From Flagellimonas sp. HMM57 (GTDB lineage: Bacteria; Bacteroidota; Bacteroidia; Flavobacteriales; Flavobacteriaceae): a stretch of DNA of 64,000 nucleotides. Both the position numbers and the translations under genes were made by a program. The stretch lies in NCBI RefSeq assembly GCF_021390175.1, contig NZ_CP090004.1, forward strand, positions 2,905,001 through 2,969,000. Direction: 5' to 3'. This document shows, piece after piece, positions 17,798 to 25,470 of this stretch. Under the pieces are notes generated by a model. The model was not told the origin of the DNA and did not search any database. It worked only from the letters and a program-made list of their open reading frames with translations. Within the stretch, counting starts at the first letter, position 1. Each line of letters starts with the position of its first letter.

Positions 17798-17932
17798 GCC
17801 TAACGGTATCGTGTATGATTAGTTGCGGATATTTTTAAAGGAAAATATCCACCCCAACGTAAAGATAATTGATTACAAGGATTTCCTTTTGAGAAATCGC
17901 TACCAATGAATTATGCACCGTGTTGGCAAACG
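17798..17932 (-). repeat. attC-like site J (short class)
   Basis: The left core GCCTAAC (17798-17804) is followed by GGTATCGTGTATGATTAGTT. The right arm is CGCTACCAATGAATTATGCA, then the core GTTGGCAAACG (17922-17932). Length is 135 bp. Arms pair imperfectly. The right core has no matching end at the next site (19721), which indicates a fused or deleted cassette to its right. Confidence 0.75.
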
Positions 17933-18008
17933 TTTTTTTATTTGCCCAGATTGCAAATTTCAGTCAAAGGAACCTCCAAGGCTTGGCTAATTCTGAAGAG
18001 TTGTGTAT

Positions 18009-19010
18009 TTATTTAACCAAAGTTAAAATAGTTCTTCCTTTTAATTTTCCTCGTAGCATTAACTCAATATGATGTTGAACCTCTTCTAGCCCAATTTCAT
18101 TACAAGTATAGTCCAATTGTGTTGGTTTCCATTCTTGGGCTAATTTATTCCAAACTATTTCCCTGTATTTCATTGGGTAGTTTTGCGAATCTATTCCAAT
18201 TAATGACACACCTCTCAAGATAAATGGAAAAACCGTTAAATCAATTTTGGGAGATGCAACATTGCCACAACATGTTACGGTACCCATCGAATAGGTTGTT
18301 TTAATGATGTTTTCAAGAATCACACCTCCCACAGTATCAATTGCCCCTGCATATAATGGTTTTAGCAATGGTTTTTTATCAAAACTTTCGATCTCATTGC
18401 GCAATAGCACTTCTTTTGCCCCAAGCGTAAATAAATAGTCCCGTTCTTTTTCTTTACCTGTTATTGCAACTACCGAGTAACCTAGTTTATTTAATATGGA
18501 AACACTTAGCGCACCAACTCCACCTGTTGCACCAGAAACTGCTATTTTTCCATCCGTGGGCTTAATATGTTCCGTAAGTCTTAAAACGGACATTCCCGCT
18601 GTTAATCCCGCAGTTCCAAATATCATTGCCTCTTTCATGGTCATATTGTTGGGCAATTTCACGACCCAACTAGCGGGAACTTTAATGTATTCCGCAAATC
18701 CACCATCGGTATTCATTCCTAGGTCATAACTGGTTACAATAACCTCTTCTCCAGTTTTAAATAAATCACTGTTCGATTCTTTGATTTTTCCTACTGCATC
18801 AATACCTGGTGTGTGAGGGTAATTTCTGGTTACACCCTTATTGCCAGAAGCGGATAATGCATCTTTATAGTTCAATGAGCTGTAATGAACCTTCACCAAG
18901 ACTTCATTTTCACTTAACCTGCCAAGCTCCATTTTTTTAATGGAGCTTGTATAATTGCCATCTTGCTCTTCAACCCGAAAAGCCTTGAATGTAACGTTGT
19001 TTGTATTCAT
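18009..19010 (-). CDS. YhdH/AcuI-type NADPH quinone/acrylyl-CoA reductase
   Basis: A medium-chain reductase/dehydrogenase of about 333 residues from ATG 19010 (an ATG at 19043 would add 11 atypical residues). It has the GroES-like half (SSLNYKDALSASGNKG, YPHTPGIDAVG) and a Rossmann half with SGATGGVGALSVSILNKLGY. Zinc-binding Cys of alcohol dehydrogenases are absent, as expected for the zinc-independent YhdH/YhfP family, which reduces activated double bonds such as acrylyl-CoA or quinones. It is divergent from an HxlR regulator, a pairing typical for redox or electrophile stress. Confidence 0.85.
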   Translation of the reverse strand: MNTNNVTFKAFRVEEQDGNYTSSIKKMELGRLSENEVLVKVHYSSLNYKDALSASGNKGVTRNYPHTPGIDAVGKIKESNSDLFKTGEEVIVTSYDLGMNTDGGFAEYIKVPASWVVKLPNNMTMKEAMIFGTAGLTAGMSVLRLTEHIKPTDGKIAVSGATGGVGALSVSILNKLGYSVVAITGKEKERDYLFTLGAKEVLLRNEIESFDKKPLLKPLYAGAIDTVGGVILENIIKTTYSMGTVTCCGNVASPKIDLTVFPFILRGVSLIGIDSQNYPMKYREIVWNKLAQEWKPTQLDYTCNEIGLEEVQHHIELMLRGKLKGRTILTLVK

Positions 19011-19084
19011 ATGCTGTACTTTATTTTGCTTATTTTTACTCAAAAATCAGGATAAATGATTTGCTTATCAAGAGCGTACAATTT

Positions 19085-19094
19085 GTATTCATAC
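19085..19094. promoter_or_regulatory. Candidate HxlR operator in the divergent promoter region
   Basis: GTATTCATAC is a palindrome inside the 16-bp near-palindrome TTTGTATTCATACGAA, in the middle of the gap between the YhdH-type gene and the HxlR gene. Sites of this TAC/GTA type are usual for HxlR regulators; assignment is by position and symmetry only. Confidence 0.4.
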
Positions 19095-19146
19095 GAACAT
19101 TTATTTCTGTTTTTACTATTTTCAATACTTTGGAGAAGAGAAAAAA

Positions 19147-19473
19147 ATGAAAAAAAGTTATTGTCCGATAGATACTTTTATAAATGCAGTCAAAGGGAAA
19201 CGAAAAGGAACCATCATTCTCCACCTTTTTCAGGGAAAAAAGAGATATAGCGAATTGGTTAAACTGTTGACCGATATCAGTGAAAGGATGCTCACCAAAC
19301 AACTCAAAGAGCTAGAATCTGATGGCCTAATACATCGAACAGTTTTTCCCGAAGTTCCTCCACGGGTTGAATATAGTCTGACAGAACTTAGCAAAGAAAT
19401 CTATCCCGTCTTAAAAAGTATGTACAAAGGAGGAGTACTGTTTGAAAAATCGATTGAGAAATCTCAGCATTAG
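19147..19473 (+). CDS. HxlR-family transcription regulator
   Basis: A 108-residue winged-helix protein. The Cys at position 6 in SYCPIDTF, the helix KGKRKGTIILHLFQGKKRYS and the recognition region SERMLTKQLKELESDGLIHR are classic HxlR features; the Cys is often the redox sensor. The wing VPPRVEYSLTELSKEIYPVL follows. It is transcribed away from the YhdH-type reductase with a palindrome between them, so it probably controls that gene. Its stop (19471-19473) overlaps the end of a decayed gene on the other strand, which marks a deletion join within the array. Confidence 0.88.
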   Translation: MKKSYCPIDTFINAVKGKRKGTIILHLFQGKKRYSELVKLLTDISERMLTKQLKELESDGLIHRTVFPEVPPRVEYSLTELSKEIYPVLKSMYKGGVLFEKSIEKSQH

Positions 19474-19700
19474 CTTCTTAATTTTGTAAAGATATTAAGA
19501 GCATCAAACGTGTTCGTGTAAATCACTTCGTTTGGGTCATCACTGGGATAGACTTTTTCAATTGTCAAAGAATTTCATTTTCATCAAAGGAAAAAGTAAT
19601 GCGTTTGCTGATTCGACCTTATTATAGTACCGTCACCAGAACAACAAGAAATAATGATACTAAAAAAATAGAATAATATCGTAAACGTAAGTTTATTCAT
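19470..19700 (-). pseudogene. Frameshifted remnant of a small lipoprotein gene
   Basis: From ATG 19700 a lipoprotein start is readable (MNKLTFTILFYFFSIIISCC then SGDGTIIRSNQQTHYFF), after which the frame breaks. A second frame gives ITFSFDENEIL and a stop. A third gives TIEKVYPSDDPNEVIYTNTF followed by DALNIFTKLRS and a TAA at 19470-19472. Together these read as one protein of about 75 residues with two frameshifts. The start lies 21 nt from the unit edge at 19721, as in intact cassettes, but the unit's other edge and site are missing. Confidence 0.6.
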
Positions 19701-19713
19701 TTCAGTCAAAATA

Positions 19714-19908
19714 TTTACAACGGTTTGGCTATGCGTAGTGCGGGATTTCAAGGCAATAACCTTTCGAGTTGCACAAACGGTAGCCAAAGCTGTGTCTTTG
19801 GCTTTAAATTTACTGAAAGAAAGGCAAAGCAGAGCTTTGGCGGGCTATGAAACACCTGCCTTTCCTGTACTACTATACCCCGCATTACGTATAGCTTTTG
19901 TTATCGAC
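19714..19908 (-). repeat. attC-like site I (long class)
   Basis: The left core TTTACAAC (19714-19721) is followed by GGTTTGGCTATGCGTAGTG. The arms GCGTAGTGCGGG and CCCGCATTACGT pair, and the right core is GTTATCGAC (19900-19908). Length is 195 bp, with internal AAAGC/GCTTT sub-stems shared in style with sites C, E and G. Confidence 0.85.
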
Positions 19909-20088
19909 TTTTTCTTCATCTTCAATCAGAGTAATTATTAGTTTCTTTCGCTTCCATTCCACCTTCACATGCTCCCCTTGCTTAAAACCCAACTTTTCCA
20001 ACCATTTCCCCTCCATCTTGATTTCAGGAATCCATATTTCATCATAGGTTCTCCTACGGTGTTTAGGCTGGATTTTAATTTTTTTCAT
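19885..20088 (-). CDS. SymE-like toxin-family protein
   Basis: A 67-residue basic protein whose core (IPEIKMEGKWLEKLGFKQGE, then VKVEWKRKKLIIT) matches the SymE family, an AbrB-fold group containing SOS-induced RNA-targeting toxins of type I toxin-antitoxin systems. I see no obvious antisense RNA gene. The last codons (VDNKSYT) are encoded by the core and arm of site I. It shares its unit (19900-22172) with an XRE regulator and a putative nuclease, so a defence-related role is plausible. Confidence 0.75.
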   Translation of the reverse strand: MKKIKIQPKHRRRTYDEIWIPEIKMEGKWLEKLGFKQGEHVKVEWKRKKLIITLIEDEEKVDNKSYT

Positions 20089-20200
20089 TTTTTATAAATC
20101 ACTCGATTATTTTCGATTCAGGAAATTAAAGTTTCGTATAACGAAAACATATAGGCGAATATAAAAAACTATTTTGAAATTGAGTTGATTTTGGTTCAAT

Positions 20201-20208
20201 TATATTTG
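20201..20208 (+). promoter_or_regulatory. -7 box for the XRE gene at 20234
   Basis: TATATTTG fits TAnnTTTG and lies 25 bp before the ATG. It is one of the few clear promoters inside the array and serves a + strand gene that could not be read from an upstream cassette promoter. Confidence 0.55.
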
Positions 20209-20233
20209 CGTGAGACGAAATCTAATTGGCTAA

Positions 20234-20443
20234 ATGTCAAAACAACGGTACAATAGAATTAAAATAGTTCTTGCTGAAAAAGAGCAATCTGCCAAGTGGT
20301 TAGCAGATCAGTTAGGCAAAGATAAATCCACAGTTTCTCGATGGTGTACAAACGATATGCAACCACCAATTGAAACGTTTTATGAAATTGCTAAGATTTT
20401 GGATGTAGAAGTGAGAGAGTTGTTTGTCCCATCTAAAGAGTAA
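20234..20443 (+). CDS. Small XRE-family DNA-binding protein
   Basis: A 69-residue helix-turn-helix protein (KWLADQLGKDKSTVSRWCTN, then PPIETFYEIAKILDVEVREL). It is similar over its whole length to the small regulator at 27544-27738 in the restriction-modification unit, so the two array modules use related regulators. It is on the + strand, against the general direction of the array, and ends 3 bp before the end of the convergent putative nuclease gene, the arrangement expected of a controller protein. Confidence 0.85.
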   Translation: MSKQRYNRIKIVLAEKEQSAKWLADQLGKDKSTVSRWCTNDMQPPIETFYEIAKILDVEVRELFVPSKE

Positions 20444-20446
20444 TCT

Positions 20447-22150
20447 CTAATTTTCCTCTTTCTGGTTTTTATAATACACTTTAATTTTTCCAATCTGGAC
20501 TTCAATGTCTTCGGGTTGAGGTAGTTCCTCCATGTTAATTCTTCTTTCTGGGCTAAAGGACTTAATCTTTACAAACATTTCCCTAATTGGATCATCAATA
20601 TCGGTTTTAAATCTTGCTTGTGATTCAATTAATTGATGCCAAGAACTCCAAGCAACTGTTTCATCGGTAATTTCCATTCCTGTGAAGTTCATTTGATTTC
20701 TAGAAATTACGAAACAGCATATTTCTTTAACTTCTTGTTTTTCTTTTAAATACTTATTGATTTGAAGGGAGTTAATAATTGTTTTACTGGTATTATTTGT
20801 AGCCCATTTTTTCATTTTATCAACCCACTCATTTGCTTTCGGAAATAGATTGCTCATTCTACTGTATCTCTCAGTCATATCTTTTGCAAATGGGTCTTGC
20901 CATTTCAATTGAAATATTCCTAAAGTACCTGTCTTACTGTCAAAGGCAACAGCATCTATATCTGTTTTTATACCGTTACAAGAGATATTCACTCCTCTTG
21001 GTATTTTGATAATGCGATCATCAGGAAAGAACATGAATAATTCCTTTCTGAATCTGTCTTCTCTTTTGTTGACAGCTTTATCGTAATCACTCCTGTATTT
21101 TCTTTTAAGTTCTCGGTTTAGCAATGAAAATGGATTACTCAAACATCCTGCTATGGATCTTATAGTTAGATTGTCAGATACTTGAAAATACATCGGAGGT
21201 GGAGTAGCAGGATACTCTAAATAGTAATCGAAATTTTCTTTTGACAATGTCATACAAGAGAAAATTTGCTCAATTTCCTCTTCATCCACTCCAAGGTAGT
21301 TTGAATACAACTTTATCGTTTTGTCCTTAAAATAGGTGTATGATAATATGTTTAACAAATCAACTTTTGGGTTCATTTTGACAAGTTCTAAACAAGCTTC
21401 CATATGCATAATCGCAACACCCGTTATTAACTCGATCATATCTACATACTTCCAATATTCTATTCCGCCAAATTTGTCAATCGTATCAAAGTCATCATAT
21501 CCTTGAAGGCGTAAAACATGATAGTGTCCTCTTTGGTTGTAGTACTCATCAATTTCAGGAGTTGTATCATAACGGATCATCTTTCCGTCAGGATTCTTGA
21601 TGATTTTCCTTAATTCGTTCTTTATTTTTTCTTCGTCAAAAGGTTTTTCTTTTTTCTTTCGTTCAATTATTCTTTCGACTATTTGTTCCTTAAAGAAATC
21701 CAGACTCATTTGGTCATACTGTTCAATTCCCGTGACGTCATGTAAGTATGAAAATGTGAATTCATTTTCTTTTGGAGAGGTAATTTTAATTAAACCCGCC
21801 TTTTCGTACGACAGAAGTTGTTTGCAAAACTCTATTCTTCCACTAAATGAAATATTAGAATCTGTCCAAGAAATTAGTTCATCATTCATTAAAGGAAATG
21901 GTTGGTGAACATCTAAGTTTATGTCATCATAGTACTGTTTAAGAATTGGAGCCCAACCATAATTAAAGAACTCTCGAAACTCATCAACTTGTTGTTCGGT
22001 CCATCCATCTCTTCTATGGAACAAAGGAAATATGAAGTCAATTCTGCGAACTATATTTTGTATGGCCCAATAACTTGGACCTCCAAAATTGTCTTTGAGG
22101 GTTTTAGATTCTTCATCTATTTTCTCTTTTAAAAGTTCGCTTGGTTTCAC
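20447..22150 (-). CDS. Putative PD-(D/E)XK nuclease-like protein
   Basis: A large soluble protein, 567 residues if it starts at GTG 22150. The open frame extends to an ATG at 22201, but those codons lie inside recombination site C and would change with the neighbouring cassette. The C-terminal third contains NGIKTDIDAVAFDSKTGTLG and then IFQLKWQ, which fits the D...(E/Q)xK pattern of PD-(D/E)XK nucleases with Gln in place of Glu. The N-terminal two-thirds is helical and unrecognised. With an XRE gene and a SymE-like gene in the same unit, a restriction or anti-phage role is possible. This is inference; no biochemical assignment is made. Confidence 0.55.
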   Translation of the reverse strand: MKPSELLKEKIDEESKTLKDNFGGPSYWAIQNIVRRIDFIFPLFHRRDGWTEQQVDEFREFFNYGWAPILKQYYDDINLDVHQPFPLMNDELISWTDSNISFSGRIEFCKQLLSYEKAGLIKITSPKENEFTFSYLHDVTGIEQYDQMSLDFFKEQIVERIIERKKKEKPFDEEKIKNELRKIIKNPDGKMIRYDTTPEIDEYYNQRGHYHVLRLQGYDDFDTIDKFGGIEYWKYVDMIELITGVAIMHMEACLELVKMNPKVDLLNILSYTYFKDKTIKLYSNYLGVDEEEIEQIFSCMTLSKENFDYYLEYPATPPPMYFQVSDNLTIRSIAGCLSNPFSLLNRELKRKYRSDYDKAVNKREDRFRKELFMFFPDDRIIKIPRGVNISCNGIKTDIDAVAFDSKTGTLGIFQLKWQDPFAKDMTERYSRMSNLFPKANEWVDKMKKWATNNTSKTIINSLQINKYLKEKQEVKEICCFVISRNQMNFTGMEITDETVAWSSWHQLIESQARFKTDIDDPIREMFVKIKSFSPERRINMEELPQPEDIEVQIGKIKVYYKNQKEEN

Positions 22151-22161
22151 ATTGAGTTTAA

Positions 22162-22369
22162 TTGCCGATAACGGTTCGGCTATGGCAAGTAGGGCAGGCA
22201 AGGAAACTTTTCGTTTCCGTCTGGTCTGCGAGCCAGAGCTTTTTGTTTTGTAATTATCTTTTCTTTTTTAATTGCCAAATCCAAAAGATTTGGCGGACTA
22301 AGTAAACAAGCCCAAGCCTTTAAATATAACACTTTATGCCCTATTTGCTATAGGCAATGTTAGCTGTAG
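22162..22369 (-). repeat. attC-like site C (long class)
   Basis: The left core TTGCCGATAAC (22162-22172) is followed by GGTTCGGCTATGGCAAGTAG. The arms GCAAGTAGGGC and GCCCTATTTGC pair, and the right core is GTTAGCTGTAG (22359-22369). Length is 208 bp. The loop carries GGAAACTTTTCGTTTCCGTC, also found in site G. Confidence 0.88.
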
Positions 22370-22372
22370 TTT

Positions 22373-22936
22373 TTACTTTTTTGTTATCAATTTTTCAATC
22401 GAGTCAATTGCTTTTTGACCAATATTTTGAGCGGTGTAAAATTCAGTTTTAGAATTTTGCCAATCCTGTCCTTTTTTCTGAACATCCATCGCTAACTCTG
22501 CAATCCTTTGATTCAATTCCGGTTTATCAACTAGCGTTGAGTCAACAATACTTTCAACGAAAGCAGGAATGTTTTCTTCCAATAATCTAACCGATTCTAG
22601 ATAAGTAATAGTCGATTCAAATAATGATGTCACATTATGGTCTTTTTTTTCAGCTGATAGTAAATCGATATTTTCTTCCGTTCTCTTAACCAACTGTTGC
22701 GATAAGCTATAAATCCCTTCGATGTCCTCCATTTCAAAATTGAGGTCGCGGACTTTATACAATAGTGAATTAATATCTTCGGAGGCTAAATAAGTTTCAT
22801 ATCCAATATTTAGCGAGGTATGAGCTTGTTCAAGTGCCTTTGTTTTATCGTATTGTTCTTCTACACAAGAATTGAGCAAGAGAATTATGAAAACCCATAA
22901 CGCTGTGAAGTAATTCAATTGTTTATATCCTTTCAA
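22373..22936 (-). CDS. Unknown lipoprotein
   Basis: A 187-residue protein with a lipoprotein signal (LWVFIILLLNSCVEEQYD; Cys at 24). The mature part is strongly helical and rich in Glu, Lys and Leu (QQLVKRTEENIDLLSAEKKD), probably a helical bundle or coiled coil in the periplasm or on the outer membrane. I do not recognise a family. The start is 26 nt from the unit edge at 22962. The two ends of its unit agree at only 5 of 6 core positions (GTTAGC against GTTGGC), less than in the units nearer the recombinase. Confidence 0.65.
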   Translation of the reverse strand: MKGYKQLNYFTALWVFIILLLNSCVEEQYDKTKALEQAHTSLNIGYETYLASEDINSLLYKVRDLNFEMEDIEGIYSLSQQLVKRTEENIDLLSAEKKDHNVTSLFESTITYLESVRLLEENIPAFVESIVDSTLVDKPELNQRIAELAMDVQKKGQDWQNSKTEFYTAQNIGQKAIDSIEKLITKK

Positions 22937-22954
22937 TTAGTGTTATTTAAATTA

Positions 22955-23090
22955 TTGCCAACGGTCTCGTATAACCGTCAGTTACGGATTAATATTCGCT
23001 AATTTTTGGTTTGGCACTGACTTTAGCAATTCCGAGTGGATTCGGACGTAGTCGAATCCGCCGTAATTGCGGTTATACATTGTTAGCAAC
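22955..23090 (-). repeat. attC-like site D (short class)
   Basis: The left core TTGCCAAC (22955-22962) is followed by GGTCTCGTATAACCGTCAG. The arms CAGTTACGG and CCGTAATTG pair, the outer stem GTATAACCG pairs with CGGTTATAC, and the right core is GTTAGCAAC (23082-23090). The loop itself contains a second hairpin (GGATTCGGACG..CGAATCC). Length is 136 bp. Confidence 0.9.
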
Positions 23091-23100
23091 TGGCTTTTAT

Positions 23101-23538
23101 TTATTCAGTTAACTGTTTCGAGAAATATATCCGTCTATGTCCTTTTGGAAAACCTTTCATTTCTCCAATTGGTTTATATTTATTTTTCAAGTAAAATCCC
23201 TCCGCTTGAAAGTCAAATGTGTCAACCATAGAAATTTCCGCTCCTTTTTCAATAGCTATTTTTTCGACGTGTTTTAAAATTCTAGTTCCAACACCTTTTT
23301 TTCTGTATTCTTCTTTCACCCACAGAATTTTAATTTCAAGACCATTCCAATATCCAAGTCCAGCTAATATTCCGCCAATTTCGATTCCGTTTTCATCTTT
23401 GGCCACAAACTCTAAGCGAGTCCAGATGTCAGCAAGTGCAGGAACTTTACTCAAATTGTATTTGTTAATTCCGTCGACGATTTTCTTTATATTTTCCTTT
23501 TCACAAGGTTCAATAGTAAATTCAGTTTTTATTTCCAT
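23101..23538 (-). CDS. GNAT-family N-acetyltransferase
   Basis: A 145-residue acetyl-CoA-dependent transferase. The acetyl-CoA-binding segment is VKEEYRKKGVGTRILKHVEK (Q/RxxGxG/A motif as RKKGVG, about residues 80-85). The strand NGIEIGGILAGLGYWNGLEI precedes it, and the C-terminal YLKNKYKPIGEMKGFPKGHR completes the fold. The acceptor is unknown; some relatives acetylate antibiotics or protein N-termini, and the specificity cannot be read here. It is the only gene of its unit (23082-23563), whose ends match at 9 of 9 positions. Confidence 0.88.
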   Translation of the reverse strand: MEIKTEFTIEPCEKENIKKIVDGINKYNLSKVPALADIWTRLEFVAKDENGIEIGGILAGLGYWNGLEIKILWVKEEYRKKGVGTRILKHVEKIAIEKGAEISMVDTFDFQAEGFYLKNKYKPIGEMKGFPKGHRRIYFSKQLTE

Positions 23539-23554
23539 CTGAGTGATTCAGCTT

Positions 23555-23756
23555 GTTGCTAACGGTTGAGCTATGAACAGTACGGGAGTAAACTAGCGTT
23601 TGCTTTCCGCCACGCACATAGCGAAATCTTTTTGTTTTGTTTTTTCTTTGTCCAACTTAAAAGCAAAATCCCAAAGATTTTGCGGACTTCATAAAAATAC
23701 ACAAACCCTGCGATTAAGCGCTAAGCCCGTATTGTTTATAGGTTTTGTTGTGCAAC
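23555..23756 (-). repeat. attC-like site E (long class)
   Basis: The left core GTTGCTAAC (23555-23563) is followed by GGTTGAGCTATGAACAGTAC. The arms AACAGTACGGG and CCCGTATTGTT are fully complementary with one wobble, and the right core is GTTGTGCAAC (23747-23756). Length is 202 bp. Confidence 0.9.
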
Positions 23757-23757
23757 G

Positions 23758-24390
23758 TTATTTTTCGCACCGCTTTTCATTCATTGTTATCTGACGTGCG
23801 ATTTTTACAAGTTTCCTTTTGTATTTATTTTCCATTGACAAATCCATAATAGGAATGCTTAGTGTCAATATTTGGTCAAAACAAACTGTAGAAATATGAA
23901 TTTGTCCTTTTACAGTTTCTCCGTCGTTAATATTAATATTGTCGGTAAGCTTATATTTCCATAAAATATATTTTCTTGATTGAAAATTCCCGGGCATCAT
24001 TAGGGCATCCGAAATGTTCGCGTTCAATTCATTTTTTATAAATTTCAATTCATAGGTTAAATACCCGTCTAGAACTTTTTCTTCATCTGTTGAATTAAAT
24101 TTCTTTAGATAGTTGGGGATTGGAATAATCATTGATTGTATTATCGTATTATCTACAGCTATAAAATGCTTATTATTCTCAATATCAGTGTCTCCCTCTA
24201 TTTCTACTTCTTCGATTTTCTTGCCATCAATTCTAACAGTGAAGTGACTCTTATTTCCACAATATAGTAGCTCTACGAATCTTTTATTCATTTCAATTTT
24301 TGAAAAATATTCGTCTGATTCCGTCTCTTGTCCATAGGAAAACATAAAAATGAAATAAAGAAGATGAAGTATATGTTTTTTTAGTGCCAT
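23758..24390 (-). CDS. Unknown exported cassette protein
   Basis: A 210-residue protein from ATG 24390, with a signal peptide (ILHLLYFIFMFSYGQE). The frame is open further, to an ATG at 24420, but that codon lies in the recombination core. The mature part is a mixed beta-rich domain (ELLYCGNKSHFTVRIDGKKI, HFIAVDNTIIQSMIIPIPNY) with no family I recognise. The stop codon lies 2 bp beyond the GTTGTGCAAC core. Its unit (23747-24421) has perfectly matching 10-bp ends. Confidence 0.65.
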   Translation of the reverse strand: MALKKHILHLLYFIFMFSYGQETESDEYFSKIEMNKRFVELLYCGNKSHFTVRIDGKKIEEVEIEGDTDIENNKHFIAVDNTIIQSMIIPIPNYLKKFNSTDEEKVLDGYLTYELKFIKNELNANISDALMMPGNFQSRKYILWKYKLTDNININDGETVKGQIHISTVCFDQILTLSIPIMDLSMENKYKRKLVKIARQITMNEKRCEK

Positions 24391-24411
24391 AATCTCTTGG
24401 TTGGTTATAAT

Positions 24412-24549
24412 GTTGCACAACGGTTAGTATATGAAAATTAGGCGGCTTAGTGCACCAAACTTTCAGTTAAGCTCAAGGTTTAATATGAGCCAAAAGCCTT
24501 GATTCTACTACTAATTCGCCTATTTTTTATAGCATTGTTACCTGCTGGC
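24412..24549 (-). repeat. attC-like site F (short class)
   Basis: The left core GTTGCACAAC (24412-24421) is followed by GGTTAGTATATGAAAATTAG. The arms ATTAGGCGG and CGCCTATTT pair, and the right core is GTTACCTGCTGGC (24537-24549). The loop has a further stem (CAAGG..CCTTG). Length is 138 bp. Confidence 0.9.
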
Positions 24550-24558
24550 TTTTTTTAG

Positions 24559-24861
24559 TTACAATTTCACTCCTTGAATTAAAATTGCTGATTTGATAGA
24601 CTGTTTTTTTAAGAGCAAGAATTTTTTTCGCTCTTCATCATTTTTGAAATTATCAAAATCTTGTTGAGTCCCAAATTCTGCCAAATGAATTTCATACGGC
24701 TTTTCAATGTTCCTTTCAATTATAGAATTTTCTTCTGGTCGAATTCTTAAAGTTAGACGACCATTATATTTTAAAATAGTAGGAATCGCAATATCTTCAA
24801 ATTGGTCAAAAACATCTTCTTGTCCATCTATGATGTAAATTAACTGTGTTACATAGATCAT
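24559..24861 (-). CDS. DUF1330-like small protein
   Basis: About 100 residues from ATG 24861 (an ATG at 24894 would overlap the upstream gene by 20 bp). The pattern MIYVTQLIYIIDGQEDVFDQ, then IAIPTILKYNGRLTLRIRPE and YEIHLAEFGTQQDFDNF, is that of dimeric alpha/beta-barrel proteins near DUF1330 and related monooxygenase-like folds. No substrate can be named. It is the second gene of a two-gene unit, directly behind a SnoaL-like gene, which suggests they act on the same small molecule. Confidence 0.6.
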   Translation of the reverse strand: MIYVTQLIYIIDGQEDVFDQFEDIAIPTILKYNGRLTLRIRPEENSIIERNIEKPYEIHLAEFGTQQDFDNFKNDEERKKFLLLKKQSIKSAILIQGVKL

Positions 24862-24874
24862 ATTGTATCCGTTT

Positions 24875-25222
24875 TTAATTTGTGTAGTGGGCAATCATTT
24901 TGTTTACTTTCCCATTTTCATTAAAATACATTACTTCAATCGCTTTTTTATCCATTACGGATTTATAGTAAAGAGCTATTGAGTTTACGCTTTCTGTAAC
25001 GTCAATTAATTCAAATTTTAAGTCAGGAATTTTGGTTAATGCTTTTTTCCAATAATCACCTACTGCATCTTTTCCTTTCAAAGTTCCACTATCAATTCCT
25101 CCAGCCAATTTTATCATTGGTGTCGTTATTTCTATATCTTCGGAATAATGACTTAATATATCTTGAAGATTGTGTGAATTCCAAGATTTTATCCATTCTT
25201 GAGCAAATTTTTCAGCATTCAT
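24875..25222 (-). CDS. SnoaL/NTF2-like protein
   Basis: A 115-residue protein with the SnoaL-like pattern: EKFAQEWIKSWNSHNLQDIL, SHYSEDIEITTPM, LKGKDAVGDYWKKAL and the C-terminal strand IEVMYFNENGKVNKMIAHY. It is the first gene of its unit (24537-25263), starting 41 nt from the edge. The DUF1330-like gene follows with a 13-bp gap, or an overlap if the longer start is used. The unit ends match at 9 of 9 positions (GTTACCTGC and GCAGGTAAC). Confidence 0.82.
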   Translation of the reverse strand: MNAEKFAQEWIKSWNSHNLQDILSHYSEDIEITTPMIKLAGGIDSGTLKGKDAVGDYWKKALTKIPDLKFELIDVTESVNSIALYYKSVMDKKAIEVMYFNENGKVNKMIAHYTN

Positions 25223-25254
25223 AAATTGTCGTTTTGGGTTTTTTTATTCAGCTT

Positions 25255-25470
25255 GCAGGTAACGGTTTGGCTAAGCGTAGTTCGGAAGTAAGGAAACTTT
25301 TCGTTTCCGTCTTAGCACGAAGCTAAAGCTTATTGTTTTGCTTTTTCTTTTTTTGTCCAAAGCTAAATCCATTCCCGATAGCTATCGGGATTGCGACTTA
25401 GTAAATATACACAGACCTTTAGATTTAGCCCTAAAGTCTGCATTACGTTTAGGTTTTGTTATCTGCTGGC
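25255..25470 (-). repeat. attC-like site G (long class)
   Basis: The left core GCAGGTAAC (25255-25263) is followed by GGTTTGGCTAAGCGTAGTTC. The arm CTAAGCGTAGT pairs with ATTACGTTTAG, and the right core is GTTATCTGCTGGC (25458-25470). The loop holds two more hairpins, GGAAACTTTTCGTTTCC and CCCGATAGCTATCGGG. Length is 216 bp. Confidence 0.9.

Noticed and set aside
22151..22201. Upstream start (ATG 22201) for the putative nuclease gene
   Set aside because: Those codons lie in the stem of recombination site C, outside the cassette edge at 22172, so the real start should be within the cassette (GTG 22150 proposed).
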